Assembly (NCBI RefSeq): GCF_002214385.1
Contig: NZ_CP014855.1
Coordinates: 930,001-994,000 of the forward strand
Length of the DNA: 64,000 bases
Origin: Thermococcus gorgonarius
GTDB lineage: Archaea > Methanobacteriota_B > Thermococci > Thermococcales > Thermococcaceae
Direction: 5' to 3'
The translations under genes and the position numbers were made by a program. Under the pieces are notes generated by a model, which did not search any database, was not told where the DNA came from, and saw only the letters and a program-made list of their open reading frames with translations. Below are positions 45,689 to 57,316 of this stretch, piece after piece; within the stretch, counting starts at the first letter, position 1; each line of letters begins with the position of its first letter.

Positions 45689-46636
45689 ATGGTGGTTAGC
45701 CTCGCAGGAAGGGATGTTCTCTGCCTCCAGGACTTCACGAGGGAGGAAATTGAAACTATTCTCAAGACGGCCGAGATGATGAAGATATGGAACAAGATTG
45801 GAAAGCCCCACCGCGTTCTCGAGGGCAAGACCCTCGCCATGATATTCCAGAAGCCCTCTACGAGGACGAGGATTTCCTTCGAGGTCGGCATTTATCAGCT
45901 CGGAGGCTACGGCCTCTACCTCAACGCCCAGGACCTTCAGCTCAGGCGCGGTGAGACCATCGCCGACACCGCCAGGGTTCTCAGCAGATACGTCGACGGG
46001 ATAATGGCGAGGGTTTATGCCCACAAGGACGTGGAAGACCTCGCCAAGTATGCGAGCGTCCCGGTCATAAACGGTCTGAGCGACTTCTCCCACCCGTGCC
46101 AGGCTCTGGCCGACTATCAGACCATACTCGAAAAGAAGGGCAGGATTGCCGGCCTCAAGATCGTCTACGTCGGTGACGGAAACAACGTCGCCCACTCCCT
46201 CATGATAGCGGGAACCAAGCTTGGAGCTAACGTTGTTGTCGCCACACCGGAAGGCTACGAGCCCGATCCGAAGGTCATTAAGTGGGCGGAGCAGAACGCG
46301 GCCGAGAGCGGCGGAAGCTTCGAGCTCCTCCACGACCCCGTTAAGGCCGTCAAAGATGCGGACGTCATCTACACTGACGTCTGGGCGAGCATGGGTCAGG
46401 AAGCCGAGGCCGAGGAGAGGAGAAAGATATTCATGCCCTTCCAGGTCAACAAGGAACTCGTCAAGCACGCTAAACCTGACTACATCTTCATGCACTGCCT
46501 CCCAGCCCACCGCGGAGAAGAGGTCACCGACGACGTCATAGACAGCCCCAACAGCGTCGTCTTTGACCAGGCCGAGAACAGGCTTCACGCTCAGAAGGCC
46601 GTTATGGCCCTCGTCATGGGCGGGATTAAGGTTTAA
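45689..46636 (+). CDS. argF: Ornithine carbamoyltransferase
   Basis: The 315-residue enzyme makes citrulline from ornithine and carbamoyl phosphate. The carbamoyl-phosphate motif STRTR is at residues 57-61 and the ornithine-site HCLP near residue 270. Close similarity to the P. furiosus enzyme is visible along the whole length (LCLQDFTREEI, VGDGNNVAHSLMIAG). ATG 45689 follows GGTGATGCAC. Earlier in-frame ATGs at 45680 and 45683 are less likely. A T-rich tract near 46650 probably ends the transcript. Confidence 0.97.
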   Translation: MVVSLAGRDVLCLQDFTREEIETILKTAEMMKIWNKIGKPHRVLEGKTLAMIFQKPSTRTRISFEVGIYQLGGYGLYLNAQDLQLRRGETIADTARVLSRYVDGIMARVYAHKDVEDLAKYASVPVINGLSDFSHPCQALADYQTILEKKGRIAGLKIVYVGDGNNVAHSLMIAGTKLGANVVVATPEGYEPDPKVIKWAEQNAAESGGSFELLHDPVKAVKDADVIYTDVWASMGQEAEAEERRKIFMPFQVNKELVKHAKPDYIFMHCLPAHRGEEVTDDVIDSPNSVVFDQAENRLHAQKAVMALVMGGIKV

Positions 46637-46696
46637 TCCGTTTATCCCCTTTTTCTCTTATGTGCACTGTAAGAATAAACAAAGATAGGAGTAGAA

Positions 46697-48791
<2,095 letters not shown>

Positions 48792-48957
48792 CTCATCACC
48801 CCCAAAGTTTTTTGAGAAACCTGTTTAAAACCGAAGGTTTTACACTTTAAGTTTCTTTTCCTGAAGTTTTTGGCAAAACGACATGGATTCTCCAAATTCG
48901 GGAAGCCTAATTCGTCAACGGGACAAAAGTTATTAGCTGATTAAATAACTGAAATCC

Positions 48958-49761
48958 ATGATCGAGATAGACCTGAACGGAATGGGAGTCCTCGTAACAG
49001 CTTCCTCCCGAGGGGTAGGCTTCAACGTCGCGAGGGAGCTTTTGAAGAGAAACGCGAGGGTTGTTATAAGCTCCTCCAGAGAAGGAAACCTCCAGAAGGC
49101 CGGGGAAGACCTCTCCCGGTTTGGGGAAGTTTATGGAGTGAAGGCAAACCTTAAAGAGAGAGAAGACCTGGAAAACCTCATCAGAGAGGCGTGGAATCTT
49201 TTAGGCGGTATTGACGCCCTCGTCTGGAACGCCCCGAACGTGCCCTGCGAACCCTGCCTTCTCCACGATGCTCGCTATAACGACTGGCTAGAAGCTTCCC
49301 TGCTACACACCGTCGCCCCGGGCTACATCACGACCCTGCTCGTTAAGAAGTGGCTGGAAAAAAAGATGGCCGGAGTTCTGGTTTACCTCAACTCCGTCTC
49401 GATAAAAGAGCCGATGCCTCCGCTGGTTCTGGCGGACGTTACGAGGGCTGGACTGGTTCAGCTGGCAAAGAGCGTTTCGAGAACCTACGGGAAGTTCGGG
49501 ATAAGGGCCTATTCAGTTCTGCTGGGGAGCTTTGATACCCCCGGCGCAAGGGAGAACCTGAGAAAGGTAGCTGAAGAGAGAAGAGAACTCTTTGAAAAAG
49601 TCTGGGAACAGGAGGTTCTCGGCAGGACTCCGCTACACAGGACTGGAAAGTGGGACGAGCTGGGTTCTCTGATAGCGTTTCTTCTGAGCAATGAAGCCGA
49701 ATACATGCTCGGTTCGACGGTTGTTATCGATGGGGCGATGACGAGGGGCGTTTTCCTCTGA
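48958..49761 (+). CDS. Short-chain dehydrogenase/reductase
   Basis: The 267-residue Rossmann protein has a cofactor motif varying from the norm (VTASSRGVGFNVAREL, residues 13-28), a WNAPN segment in place of the usual NNAG near residue 90, and a C-terminal part that fits the family. The active-site Ser is in LNSVSIKEP; the usual YxxxK is not seen, the matching position reading DVTRAGLVQLAKS, so tyrosine is replaced. Activity is therefore uncertain. The ATG has no ribosome-binding site; AAAAGTTATTAG at 48925-48936 predicts a leaderless mRNA. Confidence 0.82.
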   Translation: MIEIDLNGMGVLVTASSRGVGFNVARELLKRNARVVISSSREGNLQKAGEDLSRFGEVYGVKANLKEREDLENLIREAWNLLGGIDALVWNAPNVPCEPCLLHDARYNDWLEASLLHTVAPGYITTLLVKKWLEKKMAGVLVYLNSVSIKEPMPPLVLADVTRAGLVQLAKSVSRTYGKFGIRAYSVLLGSFDTPGARENLRKVAEERRELFEKVWEQEVLGRTPLHRTGKWDELGSLIAFLLSNEAEYMLGSTVVIDGAMTRGVFL

Positions 49762-49804
49762 GAATTTAAGAGAAACCTACCAAAAGCAGGAAAAATAGGG
49801 GGAA

Positions 49805-50677
49805 TCAGAAGTAAATCCCCATCTCCTCGGCTATCTTCCTGAGCCTCTCTATTCTTGCCTCGGTCGGCGGGTGAGTTGAAAAGAGGTTCACTATGCTCAT
49901 TCCTCTGAATGGGTTTACAATGAACATGTGGGCTGTCGCGGGGTTGCCGTTTCTCATCGGCCTGTAGCGAACCGCCTGCTCTATCTTCATCAGAGCGCTG
50001 GCGAGGGCGTGTGGCTTGCCGCTGATCTTTGCACCTCCTTCATCAGCTAAGAACTCCCTTGAGCGGCTTATTGCCGCTTGGATGAGCATTGCCGCTATTG
50101 GAGCTAAAATCGCCACGAGTACCGCCGCTATGACATCACCACCCTCGTCCCTGTCCCTGCTGAAGCCGCCGAAGATGGCTATCCATCTCGCCCAGTATGC
50201 GAGCTGCATTATCGCGCCAGCCATAGCCGCGGCTACCGTGCCTATCAGTATGTCCCTGTTCTTGATGTGGGTCAGCTCGTGGCCGATGACACCCTCAAGC
50301 TCGTCCCTGTTGAGTATCCTGAGGAGGCCTTGGGTTACCGCAACGACTGCATGTTTGGGATCCCTCCCCGTTGCGAAGGCGTTTGGTGTGTCCGTTGGGA
50401 TTATCGCAACCCTGGGCGTTGGAAGGCCTGCCCTCTCCGCGAGCTTCCTGACTATAGCGTAGAGCTCAGGCGCCTCGTACTCGTCAACCAGCCTCGCGTT
50501 GTACCAGCTCAGCACGATTTTGTCACTGTACCAGTAAGTGATGAAGTTGAAGAACATGGAGAATAGGAACATGATGAACGCCACATTGGGGCCGCCGAAG
50601 AGGTAGCCTATCCCCATCAGCAGGCCCGTGAGTATGGCCATAAGCAGGCCAGTTCTGAGCCACATTACGAGTCCCAT
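49805..50677 (-). CDS. htpX: HtpX-type membrane zinc metalloprotease
   Basis: The 290-residue protease has two N-terminal membrane segments (residues 8-28 and 31-50), the zinc motif HELTH at residues 133-137, a second membrane pair after it and the third ligand in the [15 protein letters not shown] segment. HtpX degrades misfolded membrane proteins. ATG 50677 follows GGAGGTGAG. It is downstream of an unknown gene on the same strand, with 56 bases between. Confidence 0.94.
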   Translation of the reverse strand: MGLVMWLRTGLLMAILTGLLMGIGYLFGGPNVAFIMFLFSMFFNFITYWYSDKIVLSWYNARLVDEYEAPELYAIVRKLAERAGLPTPRVAIIPTDTPNAFATGRDPKHAVVAVTQGLLRILNRDELEGVIGHELTHIKNRDILIGTVAAAMAGAIMQLAYWARWIAIFGGFSRDRDEGGDVIAAVLVAILAPIAAMLIQAAISRSREFLADEGGAKISGKPHALASALMKIEQAVRYRPMRNGNPATAHMFIVNPFRGMSIVNLFSTHPPTEARIERLRKIAEEMGIYF

Positions 50678-50733
50678 ACCCTCTCACCTCCAACTTAAAA
50701 TCACCGATTGATACTAAAACTTTTTGGTTGATT

Positions 50734-51258
50734 TTATACTGAAAGTTTTTTCCTGCACTCCTCGATCTTTTCCATGAACTCCTCTCTGGTTAGACATTCC
50801 TGACCGCGTTTTAGCTTCACCGCCGCCACCTTGTAGTTGCCCTTTCCAAAGAAGCGACAGGCCTTTTCGGGCTCATCGACAAGCCTTGCAACTGCCAGGA
50901 CTTCTTTTCCACACTCGACGTAGTCTATAACAGTGTCCTGAAAGCCGGTGAATACCACAACGCATTTCCTTGAAGGGTTGAGCGGTTTCAGGTCTTCCTC
51001 TATCGGGGGAAGTTTCTTGACGACGCAGGACTCCGGATAATTCCCGGACTTAATGGCCTTTATCAAATCCGGAAGCTCTCCAATCTCTTCAAACCGCTCT
51101 ATCTCCTCCTTAGAAACGTCCACAGGCTTTAATGAATAGCAGAGCGTCTTTTCATCGTGGTACATCAGGTAGGTGCCGTCCTTAAGGAACATAAACGCTA
51201 TTCTCTCCCGGGGGAGGTCGAAGATGTAGCCAGCAGAGCTCTTCTTTACTTGATACAT
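50734..51258 (-). CDS. Protein of unknown function
   Basis: The 174-residue soluble protein has no signal or membrane segment. It contains five cysteines, including LTREEFMEKIEECRKK near the end, and two strand-rich halves. I do not recognise a family. ATG 51258 follows GGGTGATGAA. It lies between the thermosome and htpX genes on the same strand, 73 bases after the thermosome stop, so it may be co-expressed with protein quality-control genes. That link is gene order only. Confidence 0.6.
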   Translation of the reverse strand: MYQVKKSSAGYIFDLPRERIAFMFLKDGTYLMYHDEKTLCYSLKPVDVSKEEIERFEEIGELPDLIKAIKSGNYPESCVVKKLPPIEEDLKPLNPSRKCVVVFTGFQDTVIDYVECGKEVLAVARLVDEPEKACRFFGKGNYKVAAVKLKRGQECLTREEFMEKIEECRKKLSV

Positions 51259-51331
51259 TTCATCACCCAATCAACGCTTGTAGAAACGACTTATAAGACT
51301 CTCTGGACAGAAAAGGGAAGTGGAAGGGGCA

Positions 51332-52984
51332 TCACATGCCCATGTCCATACCGCCCATTCCACCCATGCCGCCAGGCATTCCGCCCTCGCCCTTCTCGGG
51401 CTTGCTTGCTTTGGCGGCAATAACGTCGTCTATGCGGAGGATCATTATGGCGGCCTCGCTGGCGCTCTTGATGGCCTGCTTCTTAACCCTCAGCGGCTCG
51501 ATGATGCCCTTTTCGAGCATGTCTGCAGGCTTGCCCTCGAAGACGTCGATGCCTATCCCAACGCCCTTGTTCTTGTGCTCGCTGATAACTTTGACGAGCA
51601 TCTCGACGGTGTCGAGACCGGCGTTTTCAGCGAGAGTCTTCGGGATTATCTTGAGGGCGTCTGCAAAGGCCTCTATAGCGAGGGCCTCCTTTCCGCCAAC
51701 GGCTTTAGCATACTCGTCGAGCTTGATGGCCAGCTCGATCTCCGGGGCACCGCCCGCTGGAAGTATGTAGCCGTCTTCCATGACATCCTTGACGACCTTG
51801 AGGGCATCCTCAAGGGCTCTCTCGACTTCATCGATGACGTGCTCGGTGCCGCCGCGGATGAGTATGGTCACGGCCTTCGGGTTCTTGCAGCCCTCGACAA
51901 AGATCATGCTCTCGCCGGCGATCTTGCGCTCCTCAACGAGCTCGGCATAGCCGAGATCTTCAGGGGTGAGATCCTTGACGTTGGTAACGATCTTTGCTCC
52001 CGTAGCTTTCGCGAGCTTCTCCATGTCGCTCTTCTTGACCCTTCTAACTGCCATTATGCCCTTCTTGGCCAGGTAGTGCTGGGCGAGGTCGTCAATACCC
52101 TTCTGAACGAAGACGACGTTGGCACCCGTTTCTGCTATTTTCTCGACCATTTCCTTGAGCATCTTCTCCTCCTGCTCTATGAAGCTCATGAGCTGGTCCG
52201 GGCTGGTGATGTTTATCTTCGCATCGGTCTCGGTCTTCTTAACCTCAAGGGCCTCGTTGATGAGGGCTATCTTGGCGTTTTCAACCCTCTTGGGCATCCT
52301 CGGGTGGACGACCTCCTTGTCGATGACGACACCGCGGATGAGCTCGCTCTCCTCCACGCTCTCGCCGGCCTTCTTCTCGATCTTGATGTTGTCGATGTCA
52401 ACCATGTATCTACCGTCCTTCTTCTCGGCAACCTGCTTGACGGCCTCAACGGCAAGCCTTGCAAAGAGTTCCTTGTGGCTCTCGGCGTTCTTGCCCGTTA
52501 TTGAGGTCATGGCTATCTTCATGAGGGTCTCCTCATCGTCCGGATCAACCTCAATGGCTATCTCATCGAGTATTTCCTGGGCCTTCTCCGCGGCCAGTTC
52601 ATAACCCTTGATGATTATGCTCGGGTGGATGTTCTGGTCGAGCAACTCTTCAGCCTTCCTGAGGAGTTCTCCAGCGATGACAACGGCAGTGGTGGTTCCA
52701 TCACCGGCCTCCTTGTCCTGAGTCTTCGCAACCTCAACCATCATTTTAGCGGCCGGGTGCTGGAGATCGATCTTATCAAGAATTGTGGCACCATCGTTCG
52801 TAACAACTATATCTCCGAGGCTGTCGACGAGCATCTTGTCCATGCCCTTCGGGCCGAGGGTGGTTCTCACTGTCTCGGCTATTATCCTTGCGGCCAGAAT
52901 GTTGAGCCTCTGGGCGTCCCTTCCGACGTACCTCTGGGTCCCCTCGGGCAGAATAACAACCGGCTGTCCACTAAGCTGTGCCAT
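51332..52984 (-). CDS. Thermosome subunit (group II chaperonin)
   Basis: The 550-residue ATP-dependent chaperonin subunit has [15 protein letters not shown] near residue 41, the ATPase motif GDGTTTAVV near residue 93 and the Gly/Met-rich end typical of the family. It forms a two-ring complex that folds proteins in the cytoplasm. Thermococcus usually has two such genes (cold- and heat-induced). I cannot tell which one this is. The TATA box CTTTTTATAGA is at 53035-53045 (minus strand) and GGAGGAATG precedes the start. Confidence 0.97.
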   Translation of the reverse strand: MAQLSGQPVVILPEGTQRYVGRDAQRLNILAARIIAETVRTTLGPKGMDKMLVDSLGDIVVTNDGATILDKIDLQHPAAKMMVEVAKTQDKEAGDGTTTAVVIAGELLRKAEELLDQNIHPSIIIKGYELAAEKAQEILDEIAIEVDPDDEETLMKIAMTSITGKNAESHKELFARLAVEAVKQVAEKKDGRYMVDIDNIKIEKKAGESVEESELIRGVVIDKEVVHPRMPKRVENAKIALINEALEVKKTETDAKINITSPDQLMSFIEQEEKMLKEMVEKIAETGANVVFVQKGIDDLAQHYLAKKGIMAVRRVKKSDMEKLAKATGAKIVTNVKDLTPEDLGYAELVEERKIAGESMIFVEGCKNPKAVTILIRGGTEHVIDEVERALEDALKVVKDVMEDGYILPAGGAPEIELAIKLDEYAKAVGGKEALAIEAFADALKIIPKTLAENAGLDTVEMLVKVISEHKNKGVGIGIDVFEGKPADMLEKGIIEPLRVKKQAIKSASEAAIMILRIDDVIAAKASKPEKGEGGMPGGMGGMGGMDMGM

Positions 52985-53034
52985 TTGACATTCCTCCTAT
53001 CAGATTCCTTTTTGCAGAAACGCTTCGTCAGCGT

Positions 53035-53045
53035 TCTATAAAAAG
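53035..53045 (-). promoter_or_regulatory. TATA box of the thermosome gene
   Basis: On the minus strand the element reads CTTTTTATAGA with AAAAC before it. It predicts a leader of about 30 bases that contains GGAGGAATG. A GCTGACGAAGCG stretch lies within the leader. I do not see a clear heat-shock regulator (Phr) site. Confidence 0.6.
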
Positions 53046-53174
53046 TTTTGGTTCAAAAATTTCAAAAAAAAGCTTTAAAATTGTAATAATGACAAAAATT
53101 CTAGGAATTATGGGGGAAAGGACTAAAACCCTTTCCAGGAAGTTCTAATGGAGGAGAGAGAAAGGGGTGATATC

Positions 53175-53843
53175 GTGAAACTCATAGCTCAAGGAGCCGA
53201 GGCAAAGATCTACGAGGCCACTTTTGAAGAGGTGTTCGGTGCGCCTCTGCTAAAGGAGAGGGTAATAGTCAAGCACAGGATCCCAAAGCGTTACAGGATA
53301 AGGGAGATAGACCTCAAGCTGAGAAAAGAGAGAACTGTAAGGGAGGCAAGGATACTCCACAGGGCAAAAGAATTCGGCGTAAACTGCCCCCACGTGTACG
53401 AAGTTGACCTTAGAGACATGAAGATTATAATGGAATTCATAGAGGGACATCGCCTTAAAGAGCTGCTGGAAAAAGTCGAAATGGAAGAGAGGCTGAGCCT
53501 TTGCAGGGAAATCGGGAGGCAGATAGGAAGGCTTCACAAGGCAGGGATAGTCCACGGCGACTTAACGACAAGCAACATGATACTTAGGAATGGTAAAGTC
53601 TATCTAATCGACTTTGGTCTGGCGGATTTTGATTCAACTCTCGAAGCTAGGGGTGTTGACCTCCACCTCCTGAAAAGGGCAATGGAGAGCACCCACTACA
53701 ACTGGTTCGAAAAGGGCTTTGAGGCTGTCTTAGAGGGCTATGCTGAGATTATGGGCGAAGACCTCAGGGACGAAGTGGAAGAAAAGATACGGGAAATAGA
53801 GAGCAGGGGACGCTATAGGGAGAGAAGCTGGATATCTGGGTGA
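53175..53843 (+). CDS. bud32: Bud32-type kinase of the KEOPS complex
   Basis: The small atypical kinase/ATPase of KEOPS, needed for the t6A modification of tRNA. The N-terminal KLIAQGAEAKIYEA replaces a P-loop, followed by VKHRIPKRYR with the ATP-site lysine. HGDLTTSN is the catalytic loop and IDFGLAD the metal motif. The C-terminal end is basic. GTG 53175 follows GGGGTGAT and matches the family start, giving 222 residues. ATG 53148 is an in-frame alternative (231 residues). It is divergent from the thermosome gene. Confidence 0.94.
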   Translation: MKLIAQGAEAKIYEATFEEVFGAPLLKERVIVKHRIPKRYRIREIDLKLRKERTVREARILHRAKEFGVNCPHVYEVDLRDMKIIMEFIEGHRLKELLEKVEMEERLSLCREIGRQIGRLHKAGIVHGDLTTSNMILRNGKVYLIDFGLADFDSTLEARGVDLHLLKRAMESTHYNWFEKGFEAVLEGYAEIMGEDLRDEVEEKIREIESRGRYRERSWISG

Positions 53844-53933
53844 ATTTCTCAATTTTGAGTTTCGGTACTTCAGTTTATGGTGGAGAGGGAAGGTTTTTAA
53901 ATGGAGTGAAAGAGAGGGCCCCAGGTGGTGGAG

Positions 53934-54545
53934 GTGAAGTTTAAAGGCTGGGCCTTCGGCTCAACCGCAAGGATTGAATTTGACATAATGACTCTGGGCG
54001 AGCTTAAAGTTGAAGACTTCCGGGACTTCGACATTGATTCAATTAGGCTAGAATTCAGGCCCAGCTCGTCCGGGATAAAGATAATCGGGATATGGGAAGG
54101 TCCCATTGAGAAAGCCGGTGAGGGCATTAAAAAAGCCCTCGAGGAGAGCTCGAAGTTAAGGGAGAGAATAATGCGCAGGATAAAAGCCAAAACCGATTCA
54201 ATAAGAGGTACTATGCTTCAGCTGGGTTTCAAGGAAGAGGTTGTGGGGTATGGAAGCGCTCTTCGCTTCACAAAAAAGATAGGGTCGTATGAAATAGTAG
54301 TCGTTGTCTCAACAACAGACAACGTGGTTCGGGTTGAGGTCTACGGAAACGACAGAAAGGTCATCAGTCCCGAGCTGGAGAGTATATTTGGGGAAGTTGA
54401 AGTTGAGGAACTTGAGGTCTACGACTTGGAAGACAGCCGTGAAGAGCGCCTTGTAATAAACCTCGAGATCCCCAAAGACGATGAAAAACCTGAAAAGAAA
54501 ATAGCAGAAGCTATCAAGATCATTGAAAACATGCTCATGACCTAA
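53934..54545 (+). CDS. Protein of unknown function
   Basis: The roughly 203-residue soluble protein alternates strands and helices, with an acidic C-terminal half and no membrane segment. I do not recognise the family. The first codons are GTG GTG GAG GTG, so the start may be 53925, 53928 or 53934; the last has the best-placed GGTGG. A TTTTTAAAT box about 35 bases upstream is the likely promoter. The DUF257 gene follows 61 bases later on the same strand, from its own promoter. Confidence 0.58.
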   Translation: MKFKGWAFGSTARIEFDIMTLGELKVEDFRDFDIDSIRLEFRPSSSGIKIIGIWEGPIEKAGEGIKKALEESSKLRERIMRRIKAKTDSIRGTMLQLGFKEEVVGYGSALRFTKKIGSYEIVVVVSTTDNVVRVEVYGNDRKVISPELESIFGEVEVEELEVYDLEDSREERLVINLEIPKDDEKPEKKIAEAIKIIENMLMT

Positions 54546-54574
54546 GACAAACTTTTTATGTTCAAAACCTTAAC

Positions 54575-54584
54575 TTTTTTATAG
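54575..54584 (+). promoter_or_regulatory. TATA box of the DUF257 gene
   Basis: TTTTTTATAG predicts a transcript start at about 54606, one base from the GTG at 54607, and no ribosome-binding site is present. The mRNA is probably leaderless. Confidence 0.5.
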
Positions 54585-54606
54585 ATCGAGTTGCTAAAAT
54601 ATAGTA

Positions 54607-55389
54607 GTGGTTCCAGTGAACGTGGAGAAAATTGAAGACTTGTTTAAGACTATAACCCCTGGAACAACGGTCTCGTTCATCTATGAAACGTACTCAATGA
54701 GCTGGGAGCTCCCACTTGTTCTGATAAAATATCACATAGAAAATGGAAACGCCGCCGTGATCTCAAACTATTCACGGCCTGTCGGGCACCTTTTCAGAGA
54801 TTTAAAAATCCTTGGGATGAACGTAAAAGAGGTTATTAAAGAGGACAGGCTATTCATAATTGATGTTTTTGGTTCAAGACATCGTATAATAGAGGGCGGA
54901 AAAAACATCTTCTACCTTGACAGTGTGGAGCCAGAAACTCTAAACCCCAAAATCTGGCGTATTTACGAGGAAAACATTATACCCAGAATCAAAGACAAAT
55001 GGCTTCTACGGGTCATATATCCCCTCCATGGTGTTGTTCACTTTGCCGGAGAGGAACCCACAATCAAGATAATGAGTCAGGTAATAGCCAAATACTCTTT
55101 GAACCTCCCAAACAGCACCATGGTACTGGTCTTCAACAGGGACACCGTTTCGAAAAACTTCACGGCATGGACAGTAGAACTAAGCGACTACGTCTTCTTA
55201 TCAAAGGTCTTCCTTGGGAAGGGGGCCATTGAGGAACATCTTTACTTCCTGAAGGCACCGGTTCCAGGATTTAAACCCAAAGAATACCGTCTGATAAAGA
55301 CTGGAAAAAGGGGAAGTGGAATGTTCAGAATAAAGAAGGTGGGGGAATCATCCCCTGAACTTCGGCCTCCTGCTGATGAGAAGCGGTAG
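54607..55389 (+). CDS. DUF257-family protein
   Basis: The 260-residue protein resembles the Thermococcales family DUF257. Its strand-helix order ([38 protein letters not shown]) looks like a RecA-type ATPase core, as in GvpD or KaiC relatives, but the Walker A lysine and Gly-Lys-Ser/Thr loop are missing, so nucleotide use is doubtful. It is soluble, with a basic tail. The end overlaps the end of the convergent thrS by 42 bases. The gene looks more AT-rich than thrS by eye. Confidence 0.7.
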   Translation: MVPVNVEKIEDLFKTITPGTTVSFIYETYSMSWELPLVLIKYHIENGNAAVISNYSRPVGHLFRDLKILGMNVKEVIKEDRLFIIDVFGSRHRIIEGGKNIFYLDSVEPETLNPKIWRIYEENIIPRIKDKWLLRVIYPLHGVVHFAGEEPTIKIMSQVIAKYSLNLPNSTMVLVFNRDTVSKNFTAWTVELSDYVFLSKVFLGKGAIEEHLYFLKAPVPGFKPKEYRLIKTGKRGSGMFRIKKVGESSPELRPPADEKR

Positions 55390-57228
55390 GGGCCTTGGTT
55401 TGTATGGGAAGCCCTCGGTTTTTTGCCTTATCTCCCTTATCAGGTCTTCCAGCTGCATCTCGAGTTGTTTGCCGTCCTCTCTTCTTCTCACCGTCACGGT
55501 GTTCTGCTCCCTCTCGTTCTTGCCGACGACGATGATGTAGGGAATCCACTCCTTCTCGGCCTTCCTTATCTTCTTGTTGAGCCTGTCGTTGGTGTCGTCA
55601 ACGTCCACCCTTATCTTAGCGCCTTCGAGCTTGCCGGCGACGTAGAGGGCGTAGTCCATTACATCGTCGCTGACCGGTATAACCCTAACCTGTATCGGGC
55701 TGAGCCAGAGCGGGAACATCGGTTTCTTGCCCTGAGCCTGCAGCTTTGCCTGCTTCTCGAGTATCGCGTACATCACGCGCTCAATGGCACCGCTCGGGGA
55801 GCAGTGGAGTATGAGCGGGTAGCGCTCCTTGCCCTCCTCGTCGTAGTAGGTTATTCCGAAGCGCTCGGCGTTCTCGACGTCGATCTGGACGGTGCTCAGA
55901 GCTGCAGCTTTGTCGAGGTTGTCGACGAAGTTGAACTCAAACTTGAGGATGAAGTAGAAGAACCTCTGGTCCCACATCTCAATGAGGACGGGCTTGCCTA
56001 TGATCTTGGCCAGCTCGACGATGAAGTCTCTGTTCTCCTCCCAGAAGTCTCTGGTAAAGCGTATAGCGACCTCGTAGTCATCTGGCGTTAGGCCAACTCC
56101 CTTAAGGACTTCCATGCTGAGCTTGTACTGCTTCTTGAACTCGTCCATGGCCTGCTTGAGGTCCTTCGCTACGGTGTGCATATCGGGCATCGTGAAGGCC
56201 CTTAACCTTCTCAGACCGCTGAGCTCACCACTCTTTTCGCGCCTGAAGGAGTAGCGCGTAAGCTCGTACATCCTGAGCGGCAGGTTGCGGTAGCTTATGG
56301 TCGCGTCCTTCTTTATGAGGAACTGACCGAAGCACGCGGCAAACCTAAGGAAGAACTTCTTGTCGCCGCTCTTAACTATGTACTGCCTCGCTGGGAAGCG
56401 GTTGAGATACTTCTCAAGCGCCGGGTGCTCGAAGTCGTACATGATCGGCGTTTCCACTTCCATTGCACCGTACTCAACGACTTTCTCAGTTACGTACTGC
56501 TCAAGGAGGCCCTTTATCAGTCTGCCCTTTGGATAATACCTGAGGTTGCCCTGATCGCTTCCGGGCTCATAATCAACGAGCTCGTGTTCCAGCATGAGCT
56601 TAACGTGCGGAGGCTCCCTGTCGGCAACCCTGTTCTTGCTTATCTCGTAGTTGGCGAACTTCTTGAGGTTCTCGTGGCCGGTGAAGTCGAACTTGTCAAC
56701 CTCGATGAGCTCACCTTCAGGAGTGAGGATGTACCAGTAGCTCTTCAGCTCTTCCTCCTTCTCAAGGGCTATGTTGCGTTCCTCCTTGCTCACCTCTTCC
56801 CCGCTCGGGACTACCGTCCTGCTGAGCTCAGCGAGTGGGTGTCCCTTGCAGCTCAGCTTGAAGGCCTTGTAGTAGCCGAAGGGCGCTCTCTTAACCTCGA
56901 AGCCCTCTTCCTTGAGCTTCTCTTCGATCTTCTGGAGAACCTTGAGTGCAACGTCCGGCTTTGCCAGCTCACTGCTCAGGTGAGCGAAGGGATAGACAAA
57001 GACCCTCTCGGCTTTGACCTGCTCTGCTACGTCCTTGATCTCCTTCACGGCTTTCTCAACGACCTCGTCCGGGTTTGACTCATCGACCTTCTCGACGCTT
57101 ATGAAAACCGCCAGAACTTCGTCAAGTCTTCCCTTCTTCTGCTCTTCACTTATTGGCTCGGGGTTCTTCAGGGCCTTGTCCTTGACCTCGTATTCGAGGT
57201 AGTCTGAGTGTATTAGAAGCATTCTCAT
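55348..57228 (-). CDS. thrS: Threonyl-tRNA synthetase
   Basis: The 626-residue enzyme has the archaeal N-terminal editing domain (residues 1-145, related to D-aminoacyl-tRNA deacylase), starting [25 protein letters not shown] as in Pyrococcus. The class II core follows with [36 protein letters not shown] (motif 2 region) and the anticodon domain is at the end. ATG 57228 follows GGTGGTTGAGG; ATG 57222 and TTG 57234 are also in frame. The last 42 bases overlap the end of the convergent DUF257 gene. Confidence 0.97.
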   Translation of the reverse strand: MRMLLIHSDYLEYEVKDKALKNPEPISEEQKKGRLDEVLAVFISVEKVDESNPDEVVEKAVKEIKDVAEQVKAERVFVYPFAHLSSELAKPDVALKVLQKIEEKLKEEGFEVKRAPFGYYKAFKLSCKGHPLAELSRTVVPSGEEVSKEERNIALEKEEELKSYWYILTPEGELIEVDKFDFTGHENLKKFANYEISKNRVADREPPHVKLMLEHELVDYEPGSDQGNLRYYPKGRLIKGLLEQYVTEKVVEYGAMEVETPIMYDFEHPALEKYLNRFPARQYIVKSGDKKFFLRFAACFGQFLIKKDATISYRNLPLRMYELTRYSFRREKSGELSGLRRLRAFTMPDMHTVAKDLKQAMDEFKKQYKLSMEVLKGVGLTPDDYEVAIRFTRDFWEENRDFIVELAKIIGKPVLIEMWDQRFFYFILKFEFNFVDNLDKAAALSTVQIDVENAERFGITYYDEEGKERYPLILHCSPSGAIERVMYAILEKQAKLQAQGKKPMFPLWLSPIQVRVIPVSDDVMDYALYVAGKLEGAKIRVDVDDTNDRLNKKIRKAEKEWIPYIIVVGKNEREQNTVTVRRREDGKQLEMQLEDLIREIRQKTEGFPYKPRPLPLLISRRPKFRG

Positions 57229-57316
57229 CCTCAACCACCACCCATAGCTGGAGGTAAATTACTAAAAGTTTTCCCTTTGGCTTATAAACCTGTCCAAAGA
57301 GGAGGAAAAATGTTGC

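Noticed and set aside
45593-46588. 331-residue minus-strand frame
   Set aside because: It is antisense to argF, a complete and highly conserved gene.
51320-52504. 394-residue open frame on the plus strand
   Set aside because: It is the shadow of the thermosome gene on the opposite strand, with no ribosome-binding site and a repetitive composition.
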